Shown piece by piece: positions 18,491 to 27,224 of a stretch of DNA of 54,558 bases. This stretch comes from an uncultured Saprospiraceae bacterium. GTDB lineage: Bacteria > Bacteroidota > Bacteroidia > Chitinophagales > Saprospiraceae. The notes below the pieces were generated by a model. It worked only from the letters and a program-made list of their open reading frames with translations. It was not told the origin of the DNA and searched no databases. Both the position numbers and the translations under genes were made by a program. Location of the stretch: positions 1 through 54,558 of the forward strand of contig CALLMH010000028.1 in assembly GCA_938007965.1 (NCBI GenBank), read 5' to 3'. Every line of letters starts with the position of its first letter. The first letter of the stretch is position 1.

Positions 18491-19558
18491 ATGTCAAAGT
18501 TTAGAAAAGGAGTATTACACGGTGATGAAGTTACCGAATTATTTGATTATGCAAACAAGAATAACTTTGCATTACCTGCTGTAAACGTAGTCGGGACGAA
18601 TACAGTAAATGCTGCATTAGAAACAGCAAGAGAAGTGAATTCACCAATCATTGTACAGTTTTCTAATGGAGGGTGTGCATTTTATGCAGGAAAAGGACTC
18701 AGTAACGAAGGACAAAAAGCAGCTATCTTAGGAGGAATCTCTGGTGCTATGCACGTACATAATCTTGCCGAAGCATATGGTGTAACCGCTATTCTTCATA
18801 CAGATCACTGTGCAAAGAAATTACTGCCTTGGATCGATGGTTTGTTAGAGGCAAGTGAGGCGCACTTCGAAGCGAATGGTTATCCGTTATTCAGTTCTCA
18901 TATGATTGATTTATCAGAGGAGCCAATCGAAGAGAATATCGAAATATGTAAAAAGTATCTAGAAAGAATGTCTAAGATGGGCATGACACTTGAAATAGAA
19001 TTGGGTGTTACAGGAGGTGAAGAAGACGGTGTAGATAATACCGATATCGATTCATCTAAGTTGTACACACAGCCAGAGGAAGTAGCATATGCTTACGAAG
19101 AATTGAGCAAAGTAAGTGATAAGTTTACCATAGCAGCTGCCTTTGGAAATGTTCATGGTGTATATAAGCCAGGAAACGTAGAGCTGACTCCGAAAATATT
19201 AAAAAATAGTCAAGAGTTCGTGGAGAAGAAATTCAATACCGCACCACAGCCTATAAATTTTGTATTTCACGGTGGGTCAGGATCGACCAAAGAAGAGATC
19301 AGAGAGGCTATCGAATATGGTGCTATCAAAATGAATATTGATACTGATCAGCAATGGGCATTCTGGGACGGAATCAGAGGATATGAAGATAAGTATCATG
19401 ACTATCTGCAAGGTCAAATCGGATCTCCAGATGGAGAAGATAGCCCGAATAAAAAATACTATGACCCTAGGAAATGGTTGAGAGTAGCGGAGCAGTCATT
19501 CATTACAAGACTTACTCAGGCTTTCGATGATTTAAACTGTATGAATAAGAATGCATAA
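18491..19558 (+). CDS. fbaA: Class II fructose-bisphosphate aldolase
   Basis: Zinc-dependent aldolase of glycolysis and gluconeogenesis: fructose 1,6-bisphosphate to dihydroxyacetone phosphate and glyceraldehyde 3-phosphate. The 355-residue length and the sequence are of the E. coli FbaA (class IIA) type. Zinc and substrate motifs are present: ILHTDHCAKKLLPW (Asp and His), the FGNVHGVYKPG histidine region, the FHGGSGST phosphate/histidine motif, and IKMNIDTDQQWAFWDG. The gene ends in a strong intrinsic terminator at 19587-19622. Confidence 0.96.
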   Translation: MSKFRKGVLHGDEVTELFDYANKNNFALPAVNVVGTNTVNAALETAREVNSPIIVQFSNGGCAFYAGKGLSNEGQKAAILGGISGAMHVHNLAEAYGVTAILHTDHCAKKLLPWIDGLLEASEAHFEANGYPLFSSHMIDLSEEPIEENIEICKKYLERMSKMGMTLEIELGVTGGEEDGVDNTDIDSSKLYTQPEEVAYAYEELSKVSDKFTIAAAFGNVHGVYKPGNVELTPKILKNSQEFVEKKFNTAPQPINFVFHGGSGSTKEEIREAIEYGAIKMNIDTDQQWAFWDGIRGYEDKYHDYLQGQIGSPDGEDSPNKKYYDPRKWLRVAEQSFITRLTQAFDDLNCMNKNA

Positions 19559-19586
19559 TTGATCTTGCGTTTTCAATAAGATGTAT

Positions 19587-19622
19587 AAGCACCCAATATT
19601 TATTTGTTGGGTGCTTTTTTTA
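19587..19622 (+). terminator. Intrinsic terminator after fbaA
   Basis: Bases 19587-19596 (AAGCACCCAA) pair perfectly with 19607-19616 (TTGGGTGCTT) around a 10-base loop, followed by a run of eight T. Lies 29 bases after the fbaA stop. Confidence 0.92.
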
Positions 19623-19913
19623 TTGATGAAATGCTGAGTAGCTGATGGAAAGAGCTATGCATGATGAAAAACATCTTTTAAGCATAGCCAGAATTTTTAA
19701 TGAAGTTGACACTAAAAATTTGCATCCTTTATTATATGTGGGATATTTGATATCTTTTGGATTGACTCAAGAACTAAATAATCTAAAGTCTAAAATATCT
19801 TATTGTTTTTATGATTTTACCCAATTAAGCACACAAAATATATTACCTTGGTTGTAAATTGTTCGATTTATAAAGACACAAATTTCAACTAAAAATACTA
19901 TTAAAATTTCAAC

Positions 19914-22433
19914 ATGCAGTTATTACATTTTTTTTCACATCGGATACTATTAATCAGCGTTTGTGCTATGCTTGCCTACGGCTGTAGCTTAGAAAAGACA
20001 GATTCAAAATCAAATACCGATGGTCAACTTGTCAATCCTGGAGATTGGGCTAGTATAAAACCACTTCCGCTAGATCCTGATATCGAAGCCAAGATAGATG
20101 ATATATTACCGAAATTGACACTAGAGCAGAAGGTTGGTCAGGTGATACAAGCCGATAATGGATCGATAACACCAGAGGAAGTAAAGAAATATAGATTAGG
20201 ATCCGTATTGAGTGGAGGTAATTCTGCGCCAGGTCCGTTGCCTTATGCAGATACAAAATCATGGTTGGAGCTTGCTGATGAGTTCTACAATGCTTCGATA
20301 GATCCTGAAGGCGTAGAGATTGCCATACCGTGTATATGGGGTATAGATGCTGTACATGGGCATGCTAATCTCTCGGGTGCTATTATTTTCCCACATAATG
20401 TTGGATTAGGCGCGATGCATAATCCTGATTTAATAGAAAAAATTGCAGCGGTCACTGCCCATGAACTAACAGTGTCAGGTCATGATTGGACATTTGCGCC
20501 CACTTTGGCCGTGCCACAAGATACTAGATGGGGGAGAAGTTATGAAGGCTTTTCCGAAGATCACTCATTAGTAAAGTCTTATGCGGATCGTATCGTCTAT
20601 GGTTTACAGGGACGAGTGGGACAAAAAGGCTTTATGGGAGATGGTAAAGTTATCTCAAGTGCAAAGCATTTTCTAGCGGATGGAGCTACTGAAAAAGGTG
20701 TAGATCAAGGAGATGCTAAAATCAGTGAGAAAGAATTAATAGATGTGCACGCAGCGGGATATTACAATGCCATACCAGCAGGAGTGCAGACGGTGATGGC
20801 TTCATTCTCTAGTTGGCAAGGACGAAAACTACATGGAGACAAAGAGCTATTGACTGATGTGCTTAAAGGTCGGCTCGGATTTAATGGTTTTGTAGTAGGG
20901 GATTGGAATGGTCACGGTCAAGTACCTGGATGTTCGAATACAGATTGCCCACAGTCTATCAATGCAGGGCTCGATATGTACATGGCACCAGATAGCTGGA
21001 AAGGATTGTACGAAAGCACATTAAAGCACGCGAAAAGTGGAAGAATCCCAATGGAAAGATTAGATGATGCAGTTCGTAGAATACTAAGAGTAAAGATCGC
21101 TTCGGGTATATTTACCAAAGGTGCACCAAGTACTAGGACGAATGCAGGAAATGAGAAATTATTGGGCTTGCCTGATAATAAAGCAATAGCTCGACAAGCT
21201 GTAAGAGAGTCAATGGTATTATTGAAGAATAACAATAAAGTATTACCACTAGACGCAAGTAAGACGATAATGGTGATTGGTGACGGTGCCAACTCTATAA
21301 GTAAGGCTTGTGGAGGATGGACATTATCATGGCAGGGCACTGGACATAAAAATGAAGAATTTCCAAATGGACAGAGCATTCTTGATGGGATTAAAAAAGC
21401 CGCAAGTGAATCAGGTGGTAAAGTTATTTTCTCTCCTGATGGAAGTAGCAATGAAAAATCTGATGTAGTGATTGCTGTATATGGAGAAGATCCTTATGCA
21501 GAATTTCAAGGGGATAGAGAGAACTTGGATTTTGTACCCAATGGTTTTGATAGTAGTAAACTGTCAGACTTTAAGCGAAAGGGAGTACCCGTAGTATCTG
21601 TATTTCTATCTGGCCGACCTATGTGGACGAATCCAGAAATAAATGCTTCTGATGCCTTTGTAGCTGCTTGGCTTCCAGGAAGCGAAGGTGGAGGTATTTC
21701 AGATTTACTATTTCAGAGAGATCCATCGTTTGATTTTACAGGTAAGTTATCATTTTCCTGGCCTAATAAAGCTTTGGTGATGAAAGATGGTAAACCCGTA
21801 AAACCTCTTTTTGAATTAGGATATGGATTAGATTACTCTACTACCAAAGAGATAGCAGAACTATCTGAAGAATCTGGACTGGAAGCTAGTGCAAAATCAT
21901 CTACAGGAGTATTTTATGCCAAAGGCGCGCCAGTGGAACCTTGGTTGCTATGGCTTAAGTCTGGAGATTTAATCAAACAGATTGCCAGTTTTCCATCTTC
22001 TGTAGGTGGTCTTATGATCAGCAAGACGGACCATACCGCACAAGAAGATGCACTGCGTATTAACTGGACAAGAGCTGACAATGATCAGGTTCGATTGAGT
22101 ACTTCTAAGCCAGATGATATGTCACGTCAGACTACTGGATCGATGGAATTGGCATTCTTTGCAAAGTCATTTACAAATGAATCAACCACTGTAAAGATCG
22201 GAATGGGATGTGATCAGGATGAACCATGTGACAAAACGCTTGACATTGAAATCAATGGGAAAGACTGGAACGAATATCGAATAAGTTTGACATGTTTTGC
22301 CGCTCTTGGTGTCGATATGAAGAGTATAAACACGGCACTTATGATTACCGGAGGAGAAGGTGTAGATATTGGCTTATCTAATGTGAGATTAGACTCTGAC
22401 ATTGATGCTAAACCGGGTTGTGACGGCAAATAA
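19914..22433 (+). CDS. Glycoside hydrolase family 3 lipoprotein (beta-glucosidase/exo-beta-glucanase type)
   Basis: 839 residues. The N-terminal signal ends in a lipobox with C24 (LAYGC), so the enzyme is a lipoprotein on the cell envelope. The GH3 (alpha/beta)8 domain spans about 60-400, with KHFLADG substrate-binding motif and catalytic nucleophile D330 in GFVVGDWNG. The alpha/beta sandwich domain follows, with LLKNNNKVLPLD and the ELGYGLDYS end near 640. A C-terminal domain of about 200 residues (from FYAKGAPVEPW) resembles the galactose-binding-like ExoP C-terminal domain of marine exo-1,3/1,4-beta-glucanases. Likely hydrolyses beta-glucan oligosaccharides from the non-reducing end. It is isolated: no susCD pair or other hydrolase is adjacent. 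Terminated at 22522-22566. Confidence 0.9.
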   Translation: MQLLHFFSHRILLISVCAMLAYGCSLEKTDSKSNTDGQLVNPGDWASIKPLPLDPDIEAKIDDILPKLTLEQKVGQVIQADNGSITPEEVKKYRLGSVLSGGNSAPGPLPYADTKSWLELADEFYNASIDPEGVEIAIPCIWGIDAVHGHANLSGAIIFPHNVGLGAMHNPDLIEKIAAVTAHELTVSGHDWTFAPTLAVPQDTRWGRSYEGFSEDHSLVKSYADRIVYGLQGRVGQKGFMGDGKVISSAKHFLADGATEKGVDQGDAKISEKELIDVHAAGYYNAIPAGVQTVMASFSSWQGRKLHGDKELLTDVLKGRLGFNGFVVGDWNGHGQVPGCSNTDCPQSINAGLDMYMAPDSWKGLYESTLKHAKSGRIPMERLDDAVRRILRVKIASGIFTKGAPSTRTNAGNEKLLGLPDNKAIARQAVRESMVLLKNNNKVLPLDASKTIMVIGDGANSISKACGGWTLSWQGTGHKNEEFPNGQSILDGIKKAASESGGKVIFSPDGSSNEKSDVVIAVYGEDPYAEFQGDRENLDFVPNGFDSSKLSDFKRKGVPVVSVFLSGRPMWTNPEINASDAFVAAWLPGSEGGGISDLLFQRDPSFDFTGKLSFSWPNKALVMKDGKPVKPLFELGYGLDYSTTKEIAELSEESGLEASAKSSTGVFYAKGAPVEPWLLWLKSGDLIKQIASFPSSVGGLMISKTDHTAQEDALRINWTRADNDQVRLSTSKPDDMSRQTTGSMELAFFAKSFTNESTTVKIGMGCDQDEPCDKTLDIEINGKDWNEYRISLTCFAALGVDMKSINTALMITGGEGVDIGLSNVRLDSDIDAKPGCDGK

Positions 22434-22521
22434 ATAATAGATATTACGTTGCTTAATTCGTTCTTGTATTTGACGTGCGATTATTAACAATAGGGTATTA
22501 AGCCATCTTATTATAAACATC

Positions 22522-22566
22522 AGACCATTTGTGTAAATAGATAATTTATACAAATGGTCTTTTTTT
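22522..22566 (+). terminator. Intrinsic terminator after the GH3 gene
   Basis: A 16-bp stem (22522-22537 with 22545-22560, one G-T pair) with a 7-base loop and a T-run at 22560-22566. The lower stem AGACCATTTG/CAAATGGTCT is perfect. Confidence 0.92.
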
Positions 22567-22725
22567 ATATACAATTATAATTCGAGCTACAACCCGTGGG
22601 GTTGTTCAAAAGTAATGGCACTTTCTGAATTCTGGTATTTTATAAGTTACTGAAACAAGTTAAAGTGTATGGAAGATCTTGGTGGTAATTAAAAAATACA
22701 TCTCTAATTTGAAATGTTATGAGTT

Positions 22726-23445
22726 TCAGATTCCTAATACATCAGACATAGTAAATAATCCTGTTTTATCATGTAGGAATTCGGCAGCCATTACAGCACC
22801 TTGGGCAAATCCATTTCGTGATTTTGCTTTATGGATGATATCGATCTCATCTATAGAGGAAGAATATTTGATTTTGTGAGTACCAGGTGCAGCATCTACA
22901 CGTACAGATTTGATATGGACCTTATCCGTTGCTTCTCTATTTTTTGTCCAGCCCGACTTTCTTTGCATTTTCTCAGATATGCCTTCTGCTAGCGTGATGG
23001 CGGTGCCACTTGGGGCATCAAGTTTTTCTGTGTGGTGTATTTCTTTCATACTCACTTCGTAATCCCATTGAGCATCCATGAGTTCTGCCAGCTTCTTGTT
23101 TACTTCAAAGAATATATTGACACCTACACTAAAGTTTGATGCATATACCATCGTTCCATTATGCTTGGTGAGACTTTCTACTGCATTGTCCCAGTCAGCG
23201 AGCCATGCAGTAGATCCACATACTACCTTTACCCCAGCTTCGAAACATTTGGTAATATTAGCATATGCAGATTCAGGATTTGTGAATTCGATAGCAAGAT
23301 CTACTTTCTCTTTTTTTAGATTATCTATAGTGAATTCGTCTTTGTTGTCATTCGATATCTTCATGACGATATGATGGCCTCGTTGAACAGCTATTTTCTC
23401 TATAGTTTTACCCATTTTACCATATCCTATGATTGCTATGTTCAT
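22726..23445 (-). CDS. dapB: 4-hydroxy-tetrahydrodipicolinate reductase
   Basis: NAD(P)H-dependent enzyme of the diaminopimelate-lysine pathway that reduces hydroxytetrahydrodipicolinate. 239 residues, the short form usual in Bacteroidota. The nucleotide-binding motif is IAIIGYGKMGKTIE, and the catalytic/substrate motif EIHHTEKLDAPSGTA contains the catalytic His pair and the Lys. The ASNFSVGVNIF segment and the final MSDVLG motif also match. Divergent from hemE; no other lysine gene is adjacent. Confidence 0.95.
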   Translation of the reverse strand: MNIAIIGYGKMGKTIEKIAVQRGHHIVMKISNDNKDEFTIDNLKKEKVDLAIEFTNPESAYANITKCFEAGVKVVCGSTAWLADWDNAVESLTKHNGTMVYASNFSVGVNIFFEVNKKLAELMDAQWDYEVSMKEIHHTEKLDAPSGTAITLAEGISEKMQRKSGWTKNREATDKVHIKSVRVDAAPGTHKIKYSSSIDEIDIIHKAKSRNGFAQGAVMAAEFLHDKTGLFTMSDVLGI

Positions 23446-23508
23446 ATTTTATTTTATGTACGTAATTTAATAATCCGATGTAAATTGTGTTTTTCATTCT
23501 TCAAAGAA

Positions 23509-23592
23509 ATGTCAAATATACCACCACAATCGAAAGAAAGAAGAAAACATGGTTTTAGAGATTATCTTTGTGACGAATTAAGACAGAAATAG
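23509..23592 (+). CDS. Possible 27-aa small ORF just upstream of hemE
   Basis: ATG 23509 to TAG 23592 encodes 27 residues, rich in charged residues (SKERRKHGFRDYLCDELRQK), ending 7 bases before the hemE ATG. Composition is protein-like and the spacing is operon-like, so it might be a small protein or a leader peptide affecting hemE. I do not recognise it. A longer frame upstream (from 23371) runs antisense through dapB and is not credible. Confidence 0.33.
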   Translation: MSNIPPQSKERRKHGFRDYLCDELRQK

Positions 23593-23599
23593 AACCACT

Positions 23600-24637
23600 A
23601 TGGCATACGCAAACGATATATTCTTAAGAACGGTAAAAGGTGAGCAGACAGAAAGACCACCAGTATGGTTGATGAGACAAGCTGGAAGAATACTTCCTCA
23701 ATATAGAGCGGTCAGGGCTAGTCTATCAGGTTTTATCGAATTGGTCACTACGCCTGATCTAGTAGCTGAAGTGACAATCCAGCCTGTAGATGAGTTAGAT
23801 GTAGATGCAGCTATTATATTTTCTGATATATTGGTGATACCTGAGGCTATGGGATTGCCGTATGAAATGATAGAGAAAAAAGGACCGAATTTTCCCAATA
23901 CTATCAAAACTGAAGCTGATATTGATAAGTTGGATTTCGGGTTGATGGCTGCTGAGAAATTGGATTACGTATTCAATGGATTAGATATTACTAAGAAGGA
24001 ATTGAATGATCGTGTCCCATTGATAGGTTTTAGTGGTGCGCCATTTACACTGTTCTGTTACATGGTCGAAGGGAGTGGAAGCAAGACATTCTCTAAAGCC
24101 AAAAAACTTATGTATCAACACCCAGTTGCAGCACATAAATTAATGTCTAAACTGACAGAAACTATAATCGAATATACTAAGCTGAAAGCCAAGCATGGAG
24201 CGGACGTCATACAGATTTTTGACTCTTGGGCTGGAGTACTGAATGAGAAGATGTATCGTACATTTTGTATACCATACCTTAAGCAGATCAATGATGCATT
24301 GCAAGCGGATGGAATTCCTACTATATTCTTCAGTAAAGGTGCCTGGTTTGCACTAGATGATATCGCTAGCATTGGGTCAAATGTGATCGGGATAGATTGG
24401 AATATGAGTATTGATTTCGTAAGGAATACAATCGGTCAAAATAGGGTAGTCCAAGGGAATATGGATCCATGTGTCCTATATGCTGACCATGACGAAATAG
24501 AACAAACGGCGACCGCTATGATTGATGCTTTTGGCGGAAACCATATTGTGAATCTTGGACATGGTGTATATCCTGATACACCTTTAGACGGCGTAAAGAC
24601 ATTTGTAAATACAGTTAAAAATTATAAAAAAGCTTAG
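23600..24637 (+). CDS. hemE: Uroporphyrinogen decarboxylase
   Basis: Cytosolic haem pathway enzyme that decarboxylates uroporphyrinogen III to coproporphyrinogen III. 345 residues, normal length. The hallmark PVWLMRQAGRILPQYRAVR (substrate-binding Arg residues) is near the N-terminus, FSDILVIPEAMG carries the catalytic Asp, and the GFSGAPFTLFCYMVEG and C-terminal NLGHGVYPDTP motifs are intact. No other haem gene neighbours it. A 27-codon ORF ends 7 bases before its start. Confidence 0.96.
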   Translation: MAYANDIFLRTVKGEQTERPPVWLMRQAGRILPQYRAVRASLSGFIELVTTPDLVAEVTIQPVDELDVDAAIIFSDILVIPEAMGLPYEMIEKKGPNFPNTIKTEADIDKLDFGLMAAEKLDYVFNGLDITKKELNDRVPLIGFSGAPFTLFCYMVEGSGSKTFSKAKKLMYQHPVAAHKLMSKLTETIIEYTKLKAKHGADVIQIFDSWAGVLNEKMYRTFCIPYLKQINDALQADGIPTIFFSKGAWFALDDIASIGSNVIGIDWNMSIDFVRNTIGQNRVVQGNMDPCVLYADHDEIEQTATAMIDAFGGNHIVNLGHGVYPDTPLDGVKTFVNTVKNYKKA

Positions 24638-25071
24638 TAGAATACTAATTTTGATCAGTGTAGAAAGATTAATTTTCGATATTATATTTTTGCAGGTTTG
24701 ATTGCATTTTTGCTAGCATATATGAGAAACCGATCATAATACTTAAATCAGAATAAAGAAGAAACAAAATTATTATAATGCTAATTGTCTAATTTGTTTT
24801 TTAATATGAGATCTCAATAATAAATTTTGTATTCATCCTAGGACTTAGTAGTCCTTACAGTTCAATAATTCAAGTTATTATTCTTATGTAATAACGGTCA
24901 ACATTATACGTCAATACACAAGTGTTCTTCGTTTCTACGCAATGCTTAAATGCGTCTCTATGATGGAACTAAAGAAGACGGTTCTTCATTACTTATCCCA
25001 ATATAACCAATTGAGCTACCCTCATGATGGATAATGGATCAAAATTTGCAATAACATATTAAAGACAATTT
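24638..25071. other. Intergenic stretch of about 430 bases
   Basis: No supported gene. A small hairpin AGGACT-tagt-AGTCCT at 24840-24855 lacks a T-run. Otherwise AT-rich spacer. Confidence 0.45.
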
Positions 25072-26754
25072 ATGGAGAGTCCTACTTACACACCTACGAG
25101 AGCACAAATATCAAGATCAGCAATACAACGGTTACACGTAAGTATGCGACATTTGTTTATGCGTGGTGGCTATAAGCCATTAGGCGTATCAGGTGAGACT
25201 ATGATCAGTTCTATGTTAGCTTTAAAACCAGAAATATATGGATCTATAGCGGATGAGGAAAGGGTAGAGTTAAGTGGATTATTATATATCTTCCAACGAT
25301 TGCCAATAGGTATAGAGACATGTAGATACGTGAAGTTGATCAGCCGAGAGGGATTTGAAGATAGTACATTCGAGGCCATAGTACCCTCTAAGCGAAGAAG
25401 GAACTGCTATAAGGTTGATGATGAGCAGATGTTTATTGAGATGACGAGGGGTAGAAGTGATATTTATGATGTATTGACCCACTTGACATTCTTATTTATA
25501 GAATCGGAGAAGATCAGGAGAAATAGTCTAGACTCTAAGGGGCGCAAAGTAAGATCTTGGCTGATGTTAGAAGATATCATCAAAAAGATAAATCATGGAG
25601 AGAAATACGATAAGCAAGTTGGGTATACGTATCTAAGCACATTGCTCGGTCGTACATTTGATGAAACAGCGCAGGCTTGTGAAAAATTCGATAAGGCTTC
25701 TGGTGTAAATTCTCTATTTTCCATTGTCTATTGGTTAGGAAAGAGGTCGATGGAGGAGTATCTTGATAATATAGATAGAGAGATCACTTTTTCTTCGTCA
25801 TTACGTGAGCGATTAGGACATCATCTATATGGTGAGATATGGGCACATAAAATAAAAAATTACCTATTTAAAAATGGACTTTTTGGAAAGGAAATCCATG
25901 TGGTAAGTTCGAATCTGCATAGCGTGATGAACTCCCTCTATGCTAATCATGTCTTAAATACCAAGTCAAAATATGACTCCATAGAAGATATAGCCGAGGA
26001 CCTATCTCAGTCGGCAAACAAACCTAAAAGAGGATTAGTATCCAAATATGCGCTCAAGAATGGTATGTCGGTCCTCCATGATAATAACGGTACCAACATA
26101 TCGGTACAGGTGATAGACTGTAGTAAGATTGATATAAAGATCCTCCCTAAAGAGCTAGAAGGTGCTAAGAATTTAGAGAACACCGTAATCATAGTCATGG
26201 ATTATGCATTCGGCCAGCAAGCCTATGAAACGATGGACGAATTACTGAAACCTTACGAATCTAATGGAGTGAAAAAGATGATGGATGTAAAATCTATCAA
26301 TATAATGGGCAAAGCTGGAATACTCTCAGGTGACAAAGGCGATATCATGATTCCTAATGCACACATATTCGAGGGGAGTGCAGATAATTATCCATTTACG
26401 AATGCACTTACCGTTGATCAATTTAAAGACGATGAGATCAAAGCTTTCGGAGGTCCGATGATCACTGTTCTAGGTACCTCATTACAAAATAAAGATATTC
26501 TTAGATATTTTCTAAAATCTTCATGGCAAGCAAGCGGTTTGGAGATGGAAGGTGCACATTATCAAAAAGCGATACAGGCAGCTTCTCAGATTCGTAATAG
26601 TATCTCTGAAGATGTTGTCTTGAGGTATGCATACTACGCCTCTGATAATCCTCTAGAGACGGGTGCAACATTGGCTTCAGGCAGTCTCGGGATGGACGGG
26701 GTGAAACCAACATATATGATCACATTGGAGATGTTAAGAGGTATTTTTGGGTAG
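25072..26754 (+). CDS. Conserved Bacteroidota protein with nucleoside-phosphorylase/AMP nucleosidase-like C-terminal domain
   Basis: 560 residues, no signal peptide. The N-terminal 300 residues are mostly helical (RSAIQRLHVSMRHLFMRGGYKPLG; YGEIWAHKIKNYLF) and unfamiliar. The last 250 residues look like the PNP/UDP phosphorylase fold: IIVMDYAFGQQAYETM, the KSINIMGKAGILSGDKGDIMIPNAHIFEG block, and GLEMEGAHYQKAI, where the Met-Glu pair corresponds to the ribose-binding ME of purine nucleoside phosphorylases and AMP nucleosidase. I recall this as an uncharacterised Bacteroidota family (DUF6909-like), not certain. It could cleave or sense a nucleoside or nucleotide. It converges with the secreted nuclease gene across a hairpin-rich spacer. 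Confidence 0.7.
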   Translation: MESPTYTPTRAQISRSAIQRLHVSMRHLFMRGGYKPLGVSGETMISSMLALKPEIYGSIADEERVELSGLLYIFQRLPIGIETCRYVKLISREGFEDSTFEAIVPSKRRRNCYKVDDEQMFIEMTRGRSDIYDVLTHLTFLFIESEKIRRNSLDSKGRKVRSWLMLEDIIKKINHGEKYDKQVGYTYLSTLLGRTFDETAQACEKFDKASGVNSLFSIVYWLGKRSMEEYLDNIDREITFSSSLRERLGHHLYGEIWAHKIKNYLFKNGLFGKEIHVVSSNLHSVMNSLYANHVLNTKSKYDSIEDIAEDLSQSANKPKRGLVSKYALKNGMSVLHDNNGTNISVQVIDCSKIDIKILPKELEGAKNLENTVIIVMDYAFGQQAYETMDELLKPYESNGVKKMMDVKSINIMGKAGILSGDKGDIMIPNAHIFEGSADNYPFTNALTVDQFKDDEIKAFGGPMITVLGTSLQNKDILRYFLKSSWQASGLEMEGAHYQKAIQAASQIRNSISEDVVLRYAYYASDNPLETGATLASGSLGMDGVKPTYMITLEMLRGIFG

Positions 26755-27224
26755 GTTTTATTTTGTTTATAGTCTTGCTTCTTATAGGATTAACCCTCTC
26801 TGCCAGGGTTATTCAGAAGTAAGGACAATATTAGAATTATATCACTTACAAGGAGTATTAATTTGTGGCAGAAATTAAATTGACCTTAGCTGGCTTAGCT
26901 ATTTGGATTTCATTTTGGCGTTAAGAACTTGCAACTGTCTGAGCGTAAGCGAGTTTTGCAAGTTTAGTTAAAATGTGATCCCAATAGCGTTAAAAGTCAG
27001 GTAAAGTCTTGAGATAAGAGATGGCTTGTTTAGCAAACACTCGTTTTTTGTTTCGTTTTTGGTCAAGCCAAAAATGAAAGCCCGAACGGCGAGTGGAAGT
27101 TTAGGTTGAAATTTATTACCTCTTATTTAGGTAAAATCAAGCGTAAGCGGGGTATTCATTCAGCAGTAAGCGGAATGAAGGGCTATATAAATATGGATAT
27201 TCAGATCTACTGAATATCTCTCTG
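26755..27224. repeat. Hairpin-rich spacer between convergent genes, possible interspersed repeat
   Basis: Contains at least five short inverted repeats in a row: TAACCCT/AGGGTTA at 26791-26811, AACTTGCAA/TTGCAAGTT at 26926-26964, TTTTTGG/CCAAAAA at 27056-27074, TTACCT/AGGTAA at 27116-27134 and TTCATTC/GAATGAA at 27155-27179. The motif GCGTAAGCG occurs at 26943-26951 and 27141-27149, and GTAAGCG again at 27166-27172, inside or near hairpin loops. It lies between the 3' ends of two converging genes, where such repeats are tolerated. I recall similar GAGCGTAAGCGAG-tipped repeats in Bacteroidota genomes but cannot check. No ORF found. Confidence 0.5.

Noticed and set aside
19645-19857. 70-aa ORF between fbaA and the GH3 gene
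   Set aside because: No recognisable family, atypical codons and no promoter or operon support; it lies just after a terminator and is likely noncoding.
24840-24855. Hairpin AGGACT-tagt-AGTCCT as a terminator of hemE
   Set aside because: Stem is short, no T-run follows, and it lies about 200 bases after the gene end.
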